Source: Zizania palustris (lineage: Eukaryota; Streptophyta; Magnoliopsida; Poales; Poaceae). Taken from it: a stretch of 64,000 bases of DNA. The position numbers and the translations under genes were made by a program. The notes under the pieces were generated by a model that saw only the letters and a list, made by a program, of their open reading frames with translations, was not told the DNA's origin and did no database searches. Where the stretch lies: NCBI GenBank assembly GCA_019279435.1, contig JAAALK010000287.1, positions 15,748,162 through 15,812,161 of the forward strand. The letters are read 5' to 3'. Positions 34,501 to 42,849 of the stretch are shown piece by piece. Position 1 is the stretch's first letter, and every line of letters begins with the position of its first letter.

Positions 34501-37500
34501 GCGGCCGGATCTGCCTCCCCCGGCCCTCTCCTGACCACTACAGTGCCGCCCCCCCTCCCCCCCGCCACGGCCATGCAGGGGCCGACCATGGGGGGGCCCC
34601 CTCCTGCTGCTGCCGGCCTCGCCGGCCTCTCCCAGGCCCCGGGGCGCCGCCCCCCTCCCCCGCGCCACGGCCATGCTCTGGCCGACCATGGGGGGGCCCT
34701 CCTACTGCCGCCGGCGCTGCCGTCGCCGGTGCTGCCGTCACCGCCACCATGACCGGCGTGCTCCCCTTCCCCTTCGGCCTGGCCCCCTCCCTGGCCGCCG
34801 ACGCCGCGCGCCCCTCCATGGCCGCCGCCGCAGGGATCCCCTCTGCCGCCGCCGGGCGCCCCTCCCCCTTCGGCCTGGCCGCCTCCATGGACGTTGTCGC
34901 CGCTGCGCCCCCCTCCATGGCCGCCGCCGGCACCTACCTGGCTGCCGGCCCCTTCATGGCTGCCCCTGTCGGGCCCTCCTTGGCTGCCGCCACCTCCCTG
35001 GCCGCCGCCACCGGCCACCCCTCCATGGCCGCCAGGGCTGCCCTCCCGTGCCGATTTGGCGCCGCCGGTCTCCCCGCCACTTCTTCCATGTGGCCCGGGC
35101 AGTTTCCTGATGGGGCTCCTTTGTCGTCCCCAGCACCAGCGGCCTTGCTCACCGGGCCGGCTCACCACCTGCTGTCTCTGCCCTTGGCTCCACCGGTGTT
35201 GCACTCACCGCCTCCGAGTTGGGCACCGTGGTCCAGTGGGTGGGACCAGGCGGCTTGCATGCTATCCTCTTGCCCACCGCCCACTTCCATGGACTGGGTG
35301 GCCGACTCGGGAGCCTCCTTCCATGTCACTCCGCACGTCGATCTTCTTTCTTCCACAAGGCCGCCCCACCCATCGTACCCCTCTTCCATCCTGGTTGGAA
35401 ATGGGTCCTCTCTTCCGGTCACCTCTGTGGGTGATGCGGCTCCATGTGGTTCTTTCTGTCTTCCCAACGTTCTTGTTGCCCCGGGTATTGTTCAAAATCT
35501 TCTTTCTATTCGTCAATTCACCTCTGACAACTCCTGTTCCGTTGAGTTTGACCCTTGCGGGTTGACGGTGAAGGATTTGGCAACACGACGGCCTCTTCTC
35601 CGTTGTGATAGCACTGGCCCTCTCTACACCCTTCGCCTTCCGCCCTCCGCTGCCCCTCCTTTGGCCTCCCCTACGCCCATGCTTGCTGCCATCACTTCCT
35701 CCACTCTCTGGCACCGCCGGCTTGGTCACCCCGGCGTTGACGTTTTGACTAAGCTTAGTAGTACCCCCTCTATCTCTTGTTCTAGGGATGCTAGTGAGCA
35801 TATTTGTCATGCGTGCCAGTTAGGTCGTCATACCCGTTTACCTTTCCCTGTCTCTTCCTCACATGCCGCTCGGCCTTTTGATCTCATTCATTGTGACTTG
35901 TGGACATCCCCGATCCCGAGTATTTCTGGCTTTAAATACTATTTGGTGGTTCTTGATGATTTCACTCACTATTCTTGGACCTTTCCCTTGCGGTCCAAGT
36001 CTGATACCTTTCCCTCTCTCTCTCACTACTTTGCGTGGGTGTCCACTCAGTTCGGTGTCATCATCAAGGCGGTCCAGTGTGATAACGGGCGTGAGTTTGA
36101 CAACTCTGCTTCTCGGGCTTTCTTCCTCTCGAAGGGAGTCCAATTGCGCATGTCGTGCCCCTATACCTCCCCTCAGAACGGCAAGGCTGAGCGCATGATT
36201 CGTACCACTAACAATGTTATGCGCTCCATGCTCTTTCAGGCTTCGGCTCCCGCTCGCTTCTGGGCTGAGAGCCTCCTTACTGCCACCTATCTCCTCAATC
36301 GCCTGCCTTCTAAGGCCACGTGCGCTCCCACCCCTCACCATGCCTTGTTTGGTACTCCTCCTTCCTACTCTCACCTTCGTGTTTTTGGGTGCGCTTGCTA
36401 TCCCAACACCTCCGCCACGGCTCCTCACAAGCTTGCGCCCCGCTCGACCCTTTGTGTGTTTCTCGGCTACTCCCCCGATCATAAGGGGTACCGTTGCTTT
36501 GACCTCTCTTCTCGTCGTGTTCTTATTTCACGACATGTCATCTTCGCCGAGTCAGTCTTTCCTTTCTCCGTCGACTCCACCCCCGCCACTAGCCTTGAGT
36601 TGGACTCCCTGTTTTCTACTGACCCGGTGGTTCAGCCACCTTTGTCTTCTGCAGGTGCAACCCCAGCTGTTCCGGTGGCTCTCCCGCCAGCTGACGAGCC
36701 ATGTGTGGCAGCGGAGCTGCCCGCCGTGCCGCCCGCGGCCCCCGTGCCCCCGGTTGTGCCACCTGCGGCCCCCGTACCCCCGGCTGTGCCTTGTGCGGCC
36801 ACTCCTCACCAGCCGGCGTGGCCCTCCGTGCCATGCGCGGCCCCGCCGTCCTCGTCCGTGCAGCACGCGGCCCCGTCCCTGTCGCCTCCTGTGCCCGGGG
36901 TTGGCCCGATGTTGCCGTCGGCGCCGTGTTCCACCCCGGACACGGCCTCGGCCGTGCCCCGTGTCCCCGCGACACCTGCCGCGCCACGCGCGGCCCCAGC
37001 ATCTTCTTCCCGCTACGCCGACCCTGTTCGGGTCTACCAGCGCCGCCCGACGGGGGTTGCACCGGCCTGCTCTCGCGCCGAGCCGTCGGTGTACCACCCG
37101 CCCCTTCTCCACCGCGATCCCCGCCACACTCACCCAATGGTGACTCGGCGGGCTGCGGGGGTCCTCCGTCCAGTTGATCGCCTGGTCCCCTCCGCCGCTA
37201 CGGCGCCGCCAGTCTCTCCCATACCCTCCACTGTTCGTGGCGCCCTGGCGGATCCTCACTGGCGCCACGCGATGGAGGAAGAATATGCAGCCCTTCTGGC
37301 CAATCAGACCTGGGAACTGGTGCCTCGCCCCTCTGGCTGCAATGTGGTCACCGGCAAGTGGATCTGGACACATAAACGCAAGGCAGATGGCTCGCTGGAT
37401 CGCTACAAGGCTCGCTGGGTCCTTCGGGGTTTCACCCAGCGCCCTGGAGTTGACTATGATGAGACCTTCAGCCCGGTGGTGAAGCCTGCGACTGTTCGGA

Positions 37501-40500
37501 CCGTGCTCTCCCTGGCTCTCTCGAGGTCCTGGCCAGTTCACCAGCTTGATGTGAAGAATGCCTTCCTCCATGGCACCCTGACGGAGACTGTGTACTGCAG
37601 CCAGCCTGCGGGTTTTGTGGATCCTGCTCAACCTGAGCGTGTTTGCCGGCTCAACAAGTCTCTGTATGGTCTGAAGCAGGCTCCTCGGGCTTGGTACAGT
37701 CGGTTCGCCTCCTTCCTGGTGTCTGTGGGGTTCAGCGAAGCCAAAAGTGACACTTCTTTGTTTGTACTCCACCGCGGTGCTGACTCAGCCTACTTGCTGC
37801 TTTATGTGGATGACATTATTCTCACTGCGTCCAGCCAGTCTCTACTTCAGCGGATTGTCTCCTCGTTGCAGCAGGAGTTTGCCATGAAGGACCTTGGTGT
37901 GCTCCATCACTTCTTGGGAGTGACAGTGGAACACCGCCCTGATGGCCTCTTCCTTCACCAGCGCCAGTACGCCTTGGATGTCCTTCAACGCGCAGGGATG
38001 ACTGACTGCAAGCCCTGTGCCACTCCAGTCGATGCTCAGTCCAAGATTTCCGGTACAAAGGGCACACCAGTGGATGATCCCACTGCCTACCGCAGCATTG
38101 CTGGCGCCCTTCAGTACCTCACTTTCACTCGGCCGGATATCTCCTATGCGGTGCAGCAGGTGTGCCTTCACATGCACGAACCCAGGGACCCGCACCTTAC
38201 CGCTATGAAGCGGATTCTCCGCTATCTGCGCGGCTCCCTCGACTTTGGGCTTCACCTTCGGCGCTCTCCTGTTGCTGACCTCGTGGTTTACACTGACGCC
38301 GACTGGGCGGGCTGCCCAGACACGCGTCGCTCCACCTCCGGCTATGCCGTCTTCCTTGGTGGCAACCTCGTGTCTTGGTCATCCAAGCGGCAGCCGGTTG
38401 TCTCCCGCTCCAGTGCCGAAGCTGAGTACCGAGCTGTTGCCAATGGGGTGGCCGAGGCATCCTGGCTCCGGCAGCTCCTCGGGGAGCTCCATTGCCCCCT
38501 CGCCAGGAGTACGTTGGTCTACTGCGACAATGTCAGCGCCGTCTACCTCTCCACCAACCCCGTCCAGCACCAACGCACCAAGCATGTGGAAATTGACCTC
38601 CACTTCGTTCGTGATCGTGTCGCCGTGGGAGCTGTCCGTGTCCTACATGTGCCTACCACCTCCCAGTTCGCCGACATCTTCACCAAAGGCTTGCCTTCCT
38701 CCACCTTCTCCGAGTTCCGCTCCAGTCTCAACATCCGCTGCGCCGGAGTTTCGACTGCGGGGGGGTGTTAGAGTGTTGTGTGTGTGTGGGGCCCCTGGTG
38801 TGTGGGCCCCTCCTGTAAGGCTCCCCTTTTATCCTCCCTACCCAAGGGAGAGGAATCTATCCATCTCTTCCTACAGGAACAAACAACAAAAGAGTGTTGT
38901 CACGGGTAGGAAGTGGGCCAGGGCGCCAGGCCCAGGCCATCTAGCGGTGAACAGTACCGCGGGTACTGTAGCAGTTAGATTAATTAGTTAAGATTAATTA
39001 CTTTAGAGTTTAGATTAGATTAAATCAGATTAGATTAAATTTCTATTTTCTGTTAGAGTAGTTAAGATTTTGTTTGTTAGATTAGATCGATCTTGTGTCT
39101 ATATAAACAGGACCGATGCAATAGAATAAGTGTCGAGTAGTTCAATTTGGCTATTGCCATCTTGTATCCCTGCCTCTTCACCGCGTTGACGCAACGGTGC
39201 CGTCACGACGGAGAGGTTCAGACCCTCGACCAACTACCTATTTCAGTATAATCTACGAAGATTAGTTCCTTCTAATTCTACAGAAATCCCTACCAGTGAC
39301 AACTTGGTATTAGACGGCTCAGGTTCACCATTTGCTGCGATGAATTCCCAATCTTGCACCGGCTCGGGGAGCACCATCGATGACATGCTGAAGGCTATTA
39401 TGTAGCGCCTAGATGCCATTGAAGAGAAGTTGCAACCGCTGCTAGAGGAGGTCATCGTGCTAAAGGAGAAGGTCCTCGAGGTGGAAGCTGACGCAAAGCA
39501 GCTCGTAGGCGGACTTGAGGCACACCCTGCCTTGTAGCAAAAGTAGTTCCCATGGATCTACAAGGGGGAGAAGGGAAGGGAGACGCCGCCACTGGCCAAG
39601 CCCTAACCGAGCTCCCACTGCTGTGGGCCGCCTCCGCCTTCACCTCTGAGACGCACCCCGCGACGTCGGAGTTAAAGCAGTTGAAGCCGACGTTGGAGAT
39701 CCAACACCTCGGTGTGTGGAAGCGGTTGTCGAGGCGCTACGTTGCCAAGATTCGAGACCTAGCGAAGACGACCCCAATCTAGTTGGGCACCTTCGACTAC
39801 GCCAAGGAGGTGGCCAGCGCCTACAACGTCGCCGCCAAATCCCTATGCGGGCCCACCGTAGACCCCTGCATGGCGCGACACCGCTGTCGGTCATCGCTGC
39901 CCGGCAAGGCGTGGCATCACCGCTGGCCGCTGCGTGGGCTGTTGCTTCCCTGCATGGAGAGGTGCTGCCAACCGACGTGGCCGCCGTCGTGTCTCTGATG
40001 ACTCAGCAGCTTGAGGACGAGCTGTGTTTTTAGGGGGGAGAAGTGTCACGGGTAGGAAGTGGGCTAGACCAGGCCCTCCAGCCATGAACAGTAACGCAGG
40101 TACTATTCACGTGAACAGTACCGCAGTACTCTAGCAGTTAGATTAATTAGTTTAGAGTTTAGATTAGATTAAATATCTATTTTCTTTTAGAGTAGTTAAG
40201 ATTCTGGTTATTAGATTAGATCGATCTTGTGTCTATATAAACAGGACCGATGCAATAGAATAAGTGTCGAGTAGTTCAATTTGGCTATTGCTTTCTTGTA
40301 TCCTTGCCTATTCGCAGCGGCGCTGCCGCAACGGAGAGGTTCAGGCCCTCGACCAACTACCTATTTCAGTATAATCTACGAAGATTAGTTTCTTCTAATT
40401 CTACATAAATCCCCGCCGGTGACAAGAGTCCTTTGTGAATTTAAGTTGTAGGTCATGAAATCAAACAGACTACCTGTTTTTTATCGACTGCCCGCAGCTG

Positions 40501-40701
40501 CTTTTTTTCCCTTATCATATCAAGCTGTGAAAGTACTAGCGTCTAGTGTTTGATTATACTTTATTATTAAAATTGAGTACTGTTCATTTGCAGCTCCGTG
40601 CTAACAGAGCAGTTGCCGAAAAATGTGGCAGTTACCCCTTTTTGTCTGCAAGCGACCTGGCATTAATAGATGACTGCCCTTCGTTTGATCTTGGCTTCTA
40701 A
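22542..40701 (+). CDS. Protein with three ZGRF1-like (DUF2439) domains, 16 exons, exon 11 split by a transposon
   Basis: Exons: 22542-22989, 23121-23218, 23384-23519, 23658-23789, 23910-24032, 24140-24237, 24434-24569, 24714-24842, 24936-25001, 25134-25232, 25334-25366 joined to 31473-31538, 31638-31733, 32806-33145, 33586-33650, 33784-33851, 40594-40701. These sum to 2241 nt, 746 residues plus stop, with all phases agreeing. Domain 1 is in exon 1 (WVVTYTKHVNKKRKVYQDG). Domains 2 and 3 are exon pairs 2-3 and 6-7 (EWTALYTAHLTQKAKKYHDG, then HAKQ/IVLLDEEG; LPNYLIEICE). The C-terminus ends DDCPSFDLGF. DUF2439 occurs in human ZGRF1 and yeast Mte1, which work with helicases at recombination intermediates; a DNA-repair role here is inference, and no helicase domain is present. 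Exon 9 needs the weak donor at 25002; reading on meets TAA at 25016. The hAT insertion in exon 11 would stop translation at 25393. Confidence 0.8.
22796..22822 (+). repeat. GGGTCC hexamer repeat in exon 1
   Basis: Four to five GGGTCC units encode a Gly-Ser run (SGSGSGSGSG) between domain 1 and the rest of exon 1, a flexible linker likely to vary in length. Confidence 0.9.
25904..26130 (-). repeat. 3' LTR of degenerate copia element
   Basis: 227 bp, matching 30999-31220 nearly base for base, with one extra GATAGA unit of the internal GATAGA microsatellite. Confidence 0.92.
26180..29643 (-). pseudogene. Broken copia pol (protease, integrase, RT, RNase H)
   Basis: Minus-strand segments in order: protease with WYFDTGASSHMTS (near 29385) and the pre-integrase motif LWHRRLGHPG (29000); integrase with MSCPYTSPQNGKAERIIRT (28602-28550); a proline-rich linker; reverse transcriptase with ERYKARWVLRGFTQRPGVDF (27507) and LLLYFDDIVLTAS, where the usual YVDD reads YFDD; RNase H with YTDADWAGCPDTRKSTLGYA and a stop after NPVQHQ near 26325. 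Several frameshifts separate these parts (between 28177 and 28158, and near 26970). The closest relative in this window is the intact element at 33884-38875. Confidence 0.88.
29690..30938 (-). pseudogene. Broken copia gag (UBN2-type)
   Basis: ATG at 30938 begins MVGTPPTSTVDPAELARRDD. A frameshift near 30800 leads to an alanine-rich coiled stretch (ATLAEAQAVEEEAAAAS), then the UBN2-like capsid region (NYSQWREQFLLAVTKYSLQDHI, here given as its two halves NYSQWREQFLL and AVTKYSLQDH; AWLAIEGHFLGN; SITEYCKRFKKMADDLGDLD). A zinc knuckle was not found; a Pro/Gly-rich region follows. This is the gag that the younger copia element at 33884 lacks. Confidence 0.8.
30999..31220 (-). repeat. 5' LTR of degenerate copia element
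   Basis: 222 bp. The minus strand starts TGTTAGCATGTCGTG and ends ACTCTTTCA, followed at once by TGGTATCAAGAG (30987-30998), the primer binding site. Confidence 0.92.
31739..32805 (+). other. Large intron 12 with a probable repeat insertion
   Basis: Intron between exons 12 and 13 of the DUF2439 gene. Near 31747 it carries 'tagatgtccgtgctttgcaa', a phrase often found at the edge of grass repeats, followed by AT-rich DNA. I found no terminal repeats or target duplication and no coding sequence. ORFs in this stretch are by chance. Confidence 0.4.
33884..33993 (+). repeat. 5' LTR of young copia element
   Basis: 110 bp, TGTTAGAG to CTACA. It includes 'ggggcccctggtgtgtgggc', a GGGCCCC inverted pair, and CTTTTATCC as a weak TATA-like site. 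It is short even for this group. Confidence 0.96.
33994..34006 (+). promoter_or_regulatory. Primer binding site, initiator tRNA-Met
   Basis: TGGTATCAGAGCC directly follows the 5' LTR with no spacer, complementary to the 3' end of initiator tRNA-Met. Confidence 0.95.
34057..34752 (+). CDS. ORF1 of young copia element, Pro/Ala/Gly-rich, gag position
   Basis: This frame of 231 residues starts at the first ATG after the primer binding site (MAVAPPPACSTTF). It is almost wholly low complexity. Three units of about 80 bp (34245-34480) encode SLDAGAPLPPGSAAGAARSG-like repeats. There is no capsid-like or zinc-knuckle sequence. The stop TGA at 34750-34752 overlaps the next ATG (34749). The region is GC-rich and open in several frames, so translation cannot be assumed from openness alone. 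It may be a degenerate gag N-terminus expanded by a minisatellite, or a spacer. Confidence 0.5.
   Translation: MAVAPPPACSTTFSSSSPFRGLGSGTMAGSAPLPTGSAAGAAGSAAAGFPPPGSAATGLPPSSLDAGAPLPPGSAAGAARSGAAVLPPPCLDAGAPLSPGSAAGAARSGAAGLPPPCLDAGGAGSAAAGLPPCYFAAGPPAPPGPDAGAAGSASPGPLLTTTVPPPLPPATAMQGPTMGGPPPAAAGLAGLSQAPGRRPPPPRHGHALADHGGALLLPPALPSPVLPSPPP
34749..38771 (+). CDS. ORF2, intact copia Pol polyprotein
   Basis: 1340 residues from ATG 34749 (context GCCACCATGA) to TAG 38769-38771, which lies inside the 3' LTR. Approximate order: Ala/Pro-rich linker (1-180, with repeats of PSMAAA and PFGLA); protease DSGASFH (about 184); pre-integrase LWHRRLGHPG (320); integrase core with CDLWT, CDNGREFDN and SPQNGKAERM, the D, D, E residues (375-480); reverse transcriptase KWIWTHKRKADGS to LLYVDDIILTAS (870-1020, intact YVDD); RNase H with YTDADWAGCPDTRRSTSGYA and AEAEYRAVANG (1175-1260); C-terminus HVPTTSQFADIFTKGLP. 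The same frame stays open upstream to about 34080 without an ATG. No stop or frameshift is seen, so Pol could be active. Confidence 0.92.
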   Translation: MTGVLPFPFGLAPSLAADAARPSMAAAAGIPSAAAGRPSPFGLAASMDVVAAAPPSMAAAGTYLAAGPFMAAPVGPSLAAATSLAAATGHPSMAARAALPCRFGAAGLPATSSMWPGQFPDGAPLSSPAPAALLTGPAHHLLSLPLAPPVLHSPPPSWAPWSSGWDQAACMLSSCPPPTSMDWVADSGASFHVTPHVDLLSSTRPPHPSYPSSILVGNGSSLPVTSVGDAAPCGSFCLPNVLVAPGIVQNLLSIRQFTSDNSCSVEFDPCGLTVKDLATRRPLLRCDSTGPLYTLRLPPSAAPPLASPTPMLAAITSSTLWHRRLGHPGVDVLTKLSSTPSISCSRDASEHICHACQLGRHTRLPFPVSSSHAARPFDLIHCDLWTSPIPSISGFKYYLVVLDDFTHYSWTFPLRSKSDTFPSLSHYFAWVSTQFGVIIKAVQCDNGREFDNSASRAFFLSKGVQLRMSCPYTSPQNGKAERMIRTTNNVMRSMLFQASAPARFWAESLLTATYLLNRLPSKATCAPTPHHALFGTPPSYSHLRVFGCACYPNTSATAPHKLAPRSTLCVFLGYSPDHKGYRCFDLSSRRVLISRHVIFAESVFPFSVDSTPATSLELDSLFSTDPVVQPPLSSAGATPAVPVALPPADEPCVAAELPAVPPAAPVPPVVPPAAPVPPAVPCAATPHQPAWPSVPCAAPPSSSVQHAAPSLSPPVPGVGPMLPSAPCSTPDTASAVPRVPATPAAPRAAPASSSRYADPVRVYQRRPTGVAPACSRAEPSVYHPPLLHRDPRHTHPMVTRRAAGVLRPVDRLVPSAATAPPVSPIPSTVRGALADPHWRHAMEEEYAALLANQTWELVPRPSGCNVVTGKWIWTHKRKADGSLDRYKARWVLRGFTQRPGVDYDETFSPVVKPATVRTVLSLALSRSWPVHQLDVKNAFLHGTLTETVYCSQPAGFVDPAQPERVCRLNKSLYGLKQAPRAWYSRFASFLVSVGFSEAKSDTSLFVLHRGADSAYLLLYVDDIILTASSQSLLQRIVSSLQQEFAMKDLGVLHHFLGVTVEHRPDGLFLHQRQYALDVLQRAGMTDCKPCATPVDAQSKISGTKGTPVDDPTAYRSIAGALQYLTFTRPDISYAVQQVCLHMHEPRDPHLTAMKRILRYLRGSLDFGLHLRRSPVADLVVYTDADWAGCPDTRRSTSGYAVFLGGNLVSWSSKRQPVVSRSSAEAEYRAVANGVAEASWLRQLLGELHCPLARSTLVYCDNVSAVYLSTNPVQHQRTKHVEIDLHFVRDRVAVGAVRVLHVPTTSQFADIFTKGLPSSTFSEFRSSLNIRCAGVSTAGGC
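38766..38875 (+). repeat. 3' LTR of young copia element
   Basis: 110 bp, identical to the 5' LTR. It follows the G-run and contains the Pol stop codon. Confidence 0.96.
38898..40424 (+). mobile_element. Small non-autonomous LTR element
   Basis: The LTRs are 38898-39301 (404 bp) and 40044-40424 (381 bp), both TGTCACGGGTAGG...TGACA. A 742-bp interior starts with TTGGTATTAGACGG, a diverged primer binding site, and ends with the purine tract AGGGGGGAGAAG. AGAGT lies at 38891-38895 and 40425-40429 as target duplication; two extra bases (GT) separate the left copy from the LTR. The LTRs carry TATATAAACAGG as TATA box. It lies 22 bp past the young copia element in the same intron. The interior holds only a gag remnant. 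Confidence 0.88.
39340..39540 (+). pseudogene. Gag N-terminal remnant in the small LTR element
   Basis: ATG at 39340 starts MNSQSCTGSGSTIDDMLKAI; after one in-frame TAG it continues as a heptad-rich coil (RLDAIEEKLQPLLEEVIVLK). This resembles the N-terminal coil found in gag of many grass LTR elements. No capsid, protease or RT follows, so the element depends on others. Confidence 0.6.
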
Positions 40702-42572
40702 CGGAAGGTACACTTGTTTTATATTCCATAGTAGCATCGGATAATAATAGCATAATCTAGGTTGTTAACCACCTAACATCGTCTATTTCTTTGGAGATTG
40801 TATTATCTATGCAACACAAACTCACAGTATCACATCAGAAGTTCCTGCCTCCTCTTTTCCCTACCTATAAGTTGGTCATTGCAGCTCATGGTTGTGAAAG
40901 AGATCGATGTACTCGTGGACCAACAGTTATCGGACTTCTATGTGGTTTAGTCAAACCATTGGCCAGTTTGCCTGAATATAACCATTGGCCAGTTTGCCTG
41001 AATATAACCATTGGCCAGTTGGCCTGAATCTCGAATAGGAAGCAACCGAGTACTTATTTGTAGAAGTCTCAGACAACGATTATTTTGTCCAATTCATTCA
41101 GGATTGATGTGTAGAAGTTTCAGAAACGAAAATAACCGTGTGCAGAGACCTATGGGTTTTTCTTTGCTTGCAAACCTTTCCATCGCTGAATATTATATAT
41201 TTGTACCTTAATAATCTTTGCTTTGCATCCAGGTTATCTTATGGAGTTCCTTGCCCTCCTTAAACTCAATCTGTTCTGTTTACTGCTCACGGAGAATGCC
41301 ATAGCGGATGGCGTGAAGGCGCACTGTGTTGTAATTAAACAAAACAATGGCCGGTAAAAAGACTAACTGGCTAATGTTGCAGCTTTTGGGAGTAAAGATG
41401 ATCTAGGCAGATAATGATTACAGCGTCCAGTTATCTTTCCTTTTACTTTTATTTTCCCCTCATTTTTAAATAGCATTTGCATTTGTGTGGCACAGCAGCA
41501 ACCTGTGGAGAAGGTAGTTGCTGCAGTGTAAAGAGAACCTCGAGAATTTGATTCTTGTAGGATAAACTACAACAAAGCGTTCTCCTTGCTCTTTTTTTAT
41601 GCTTCGTTAGAGGAGACCAGAATTTACGCTAAAAAACTGCGCCTCACCTAGCCTGGAAGTAAATTTCTAAGTAGGTCAATCATCATAGCGTTGCAGGTTC
41701 AACTGGTAGACAGTTCTGCACTTCATCACGTACCTGTCTAACCCATGTGGTCATGTTGGATTGAACTGGTGAAAGGGATTAGCAGTCGTTCCGATGATAG
41801 CGATAAACGAGAGTGTTCTGATGAAATTCCTATGCTCAATTTCACATGTGTTAGAAAACTAAACAGTTTAATTATCACGTTTATACATACTAGCAAGTTG
41901 CCTGTATTTTACTATAAACAAAGGAAATTTTATAATATTATTTAAAATAATTTAAATATATTTTACATGATATACACTATTGATTTTTTTGCTGAGTGCT
42001 TATTTGATTATATATGTGTCAAATATTGATTATTGTGTAGTAATATTAAATAATGCCATTGAGCAAAAACTATAAAAACTACAGTAAAAATAAGTCAGGT
42101 GAACTACTAGCTATTTTTAAAATACTATAGAAAACTATAGAGATAGAAATGAATAGTCTAAGTATTGTATGAGTTTATTTTAACCCTTGGCATGTTTATT
42201 TATTCAATCGAGCCATCAAGTTTGCCTTTTGATTCAAAATATTTTGTAAATTGGGAGCAGGCCATGGTGTTTAAAATCTACTACTACGAAAGCCTTGGTA
42301 AAATATTTTAGGCCATTGTTCACAATTTCGTGAAAAATCACTCAAATTTTATGACTTTCTAGTTTTCAAACTGACATGAAAATATTGTTACTTTTGATAG
42401 GTTTTGAACAATTCTGAGATGTTTGTTTGAATTTCATAGATTTTTGTTCAACCAGCTGAGGTTGAAATTTTACTCCTAAACGAAATTGCAAAACATGTTT
42501 GAGCTTTCTTGGGTACACTTTGACTTATAAGTCACACTTAAATTTAAATATAAGAGAACTTAATTTTAGTAT
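40702..42572. other. 3' UTR of the DUF2439 gene and intergenic DNA
   Basis: The sequence just after the stop (ACGGAAGGTACACTTG) could hold a 3'-UTR intron donor, with a possible acceptor at 'tttgcatccag' near 41233. No gene was recognised. Near 41889 'ctagcaagttgcctgtattt' resembles the repeat edge near 31747. The AT-rich DNA from 41880 to 42570 shows nothing further. Confidence 0.5.
40958..41030 (+). repeat. 25-bp tandem repeat, three copies
   Basis: 'ccattggccagtttgcctga' plus 'atata' is repeated; the third copy differs in two or three bases. It may lie in the 3' UTR of the DUF2439 gene. Confidence 0.85.
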
Positions 42573-42849
42573 TGTTGGAGAAAATAACTCCCGTTGTATT
42601 TAAGATTGACTAAGAGTTGATCAAGAGACATCGAACGTCGAAGTCCCTTTGAGGCTTTTTAGACTTCGATTAGAAGATTGCTTCGGAGACCCCTCGAACT
42701 ATAAATCCTTTGAACCATGCTATGCCTTGGGGGAACAACTCCCGTTATACTTAAGGATTGACCAAGAGTTGATCAAGAATTATCAAATTTTGAAGACCCT
42801 TTTGAACAGGGACTTTTAAGGGATTTTTAAGGGCTTCCCAGATGTTCTA

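Larger units (their letters stand above)
33884..38875 (+). mobile_element. Very young Ty1/copia element (Ale/Retrofit-like) with complete pol and no recognisable gag
   Basis: LTRs of 110 bp (33884-33993 and 38766-38875) are identical over all 110 bases. The target duplication is perfect: GGAAC at 33879-33883 and 38876-38880. Primer binding site TGGTATCAGAGCC follows the 5' LTR; a G-run (38758-38765) precedes the 3' LTR. Two ORFs overlap as ATGA at 34749-34752. The element lies in sense orientation in the last intron of the DUF2439 gene. RNase H and C-terminal motifs (KHVEIDLHFVRD, FADIFTKGLP) place it with the Ale/Retrofit group. No CCHC knuckle or UBN2 region occurs between the primer binding site and the protease. 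Confidence 0.95.

Noticed and set aside
34080..34748. Upstream extension of the copia Pol frame, giving 1563 codons
   Set aside because: No ATG before 34749; the stretch encodes Arg/Pro-rich low complexity and overlaps ORF1, so openness reflects GC-rich repeats.
33886..35204. Minus-strand glycine/arginine-rich frames opposite the copia element
   Set aside because: Antisense shadow of the GC-rich minisatellite.
36552..37772. 406-codon minus-strand frame opposite the copia Pol
   Set aside because: Shadow of a strongly coding GC-rich sense frame; no known motif.
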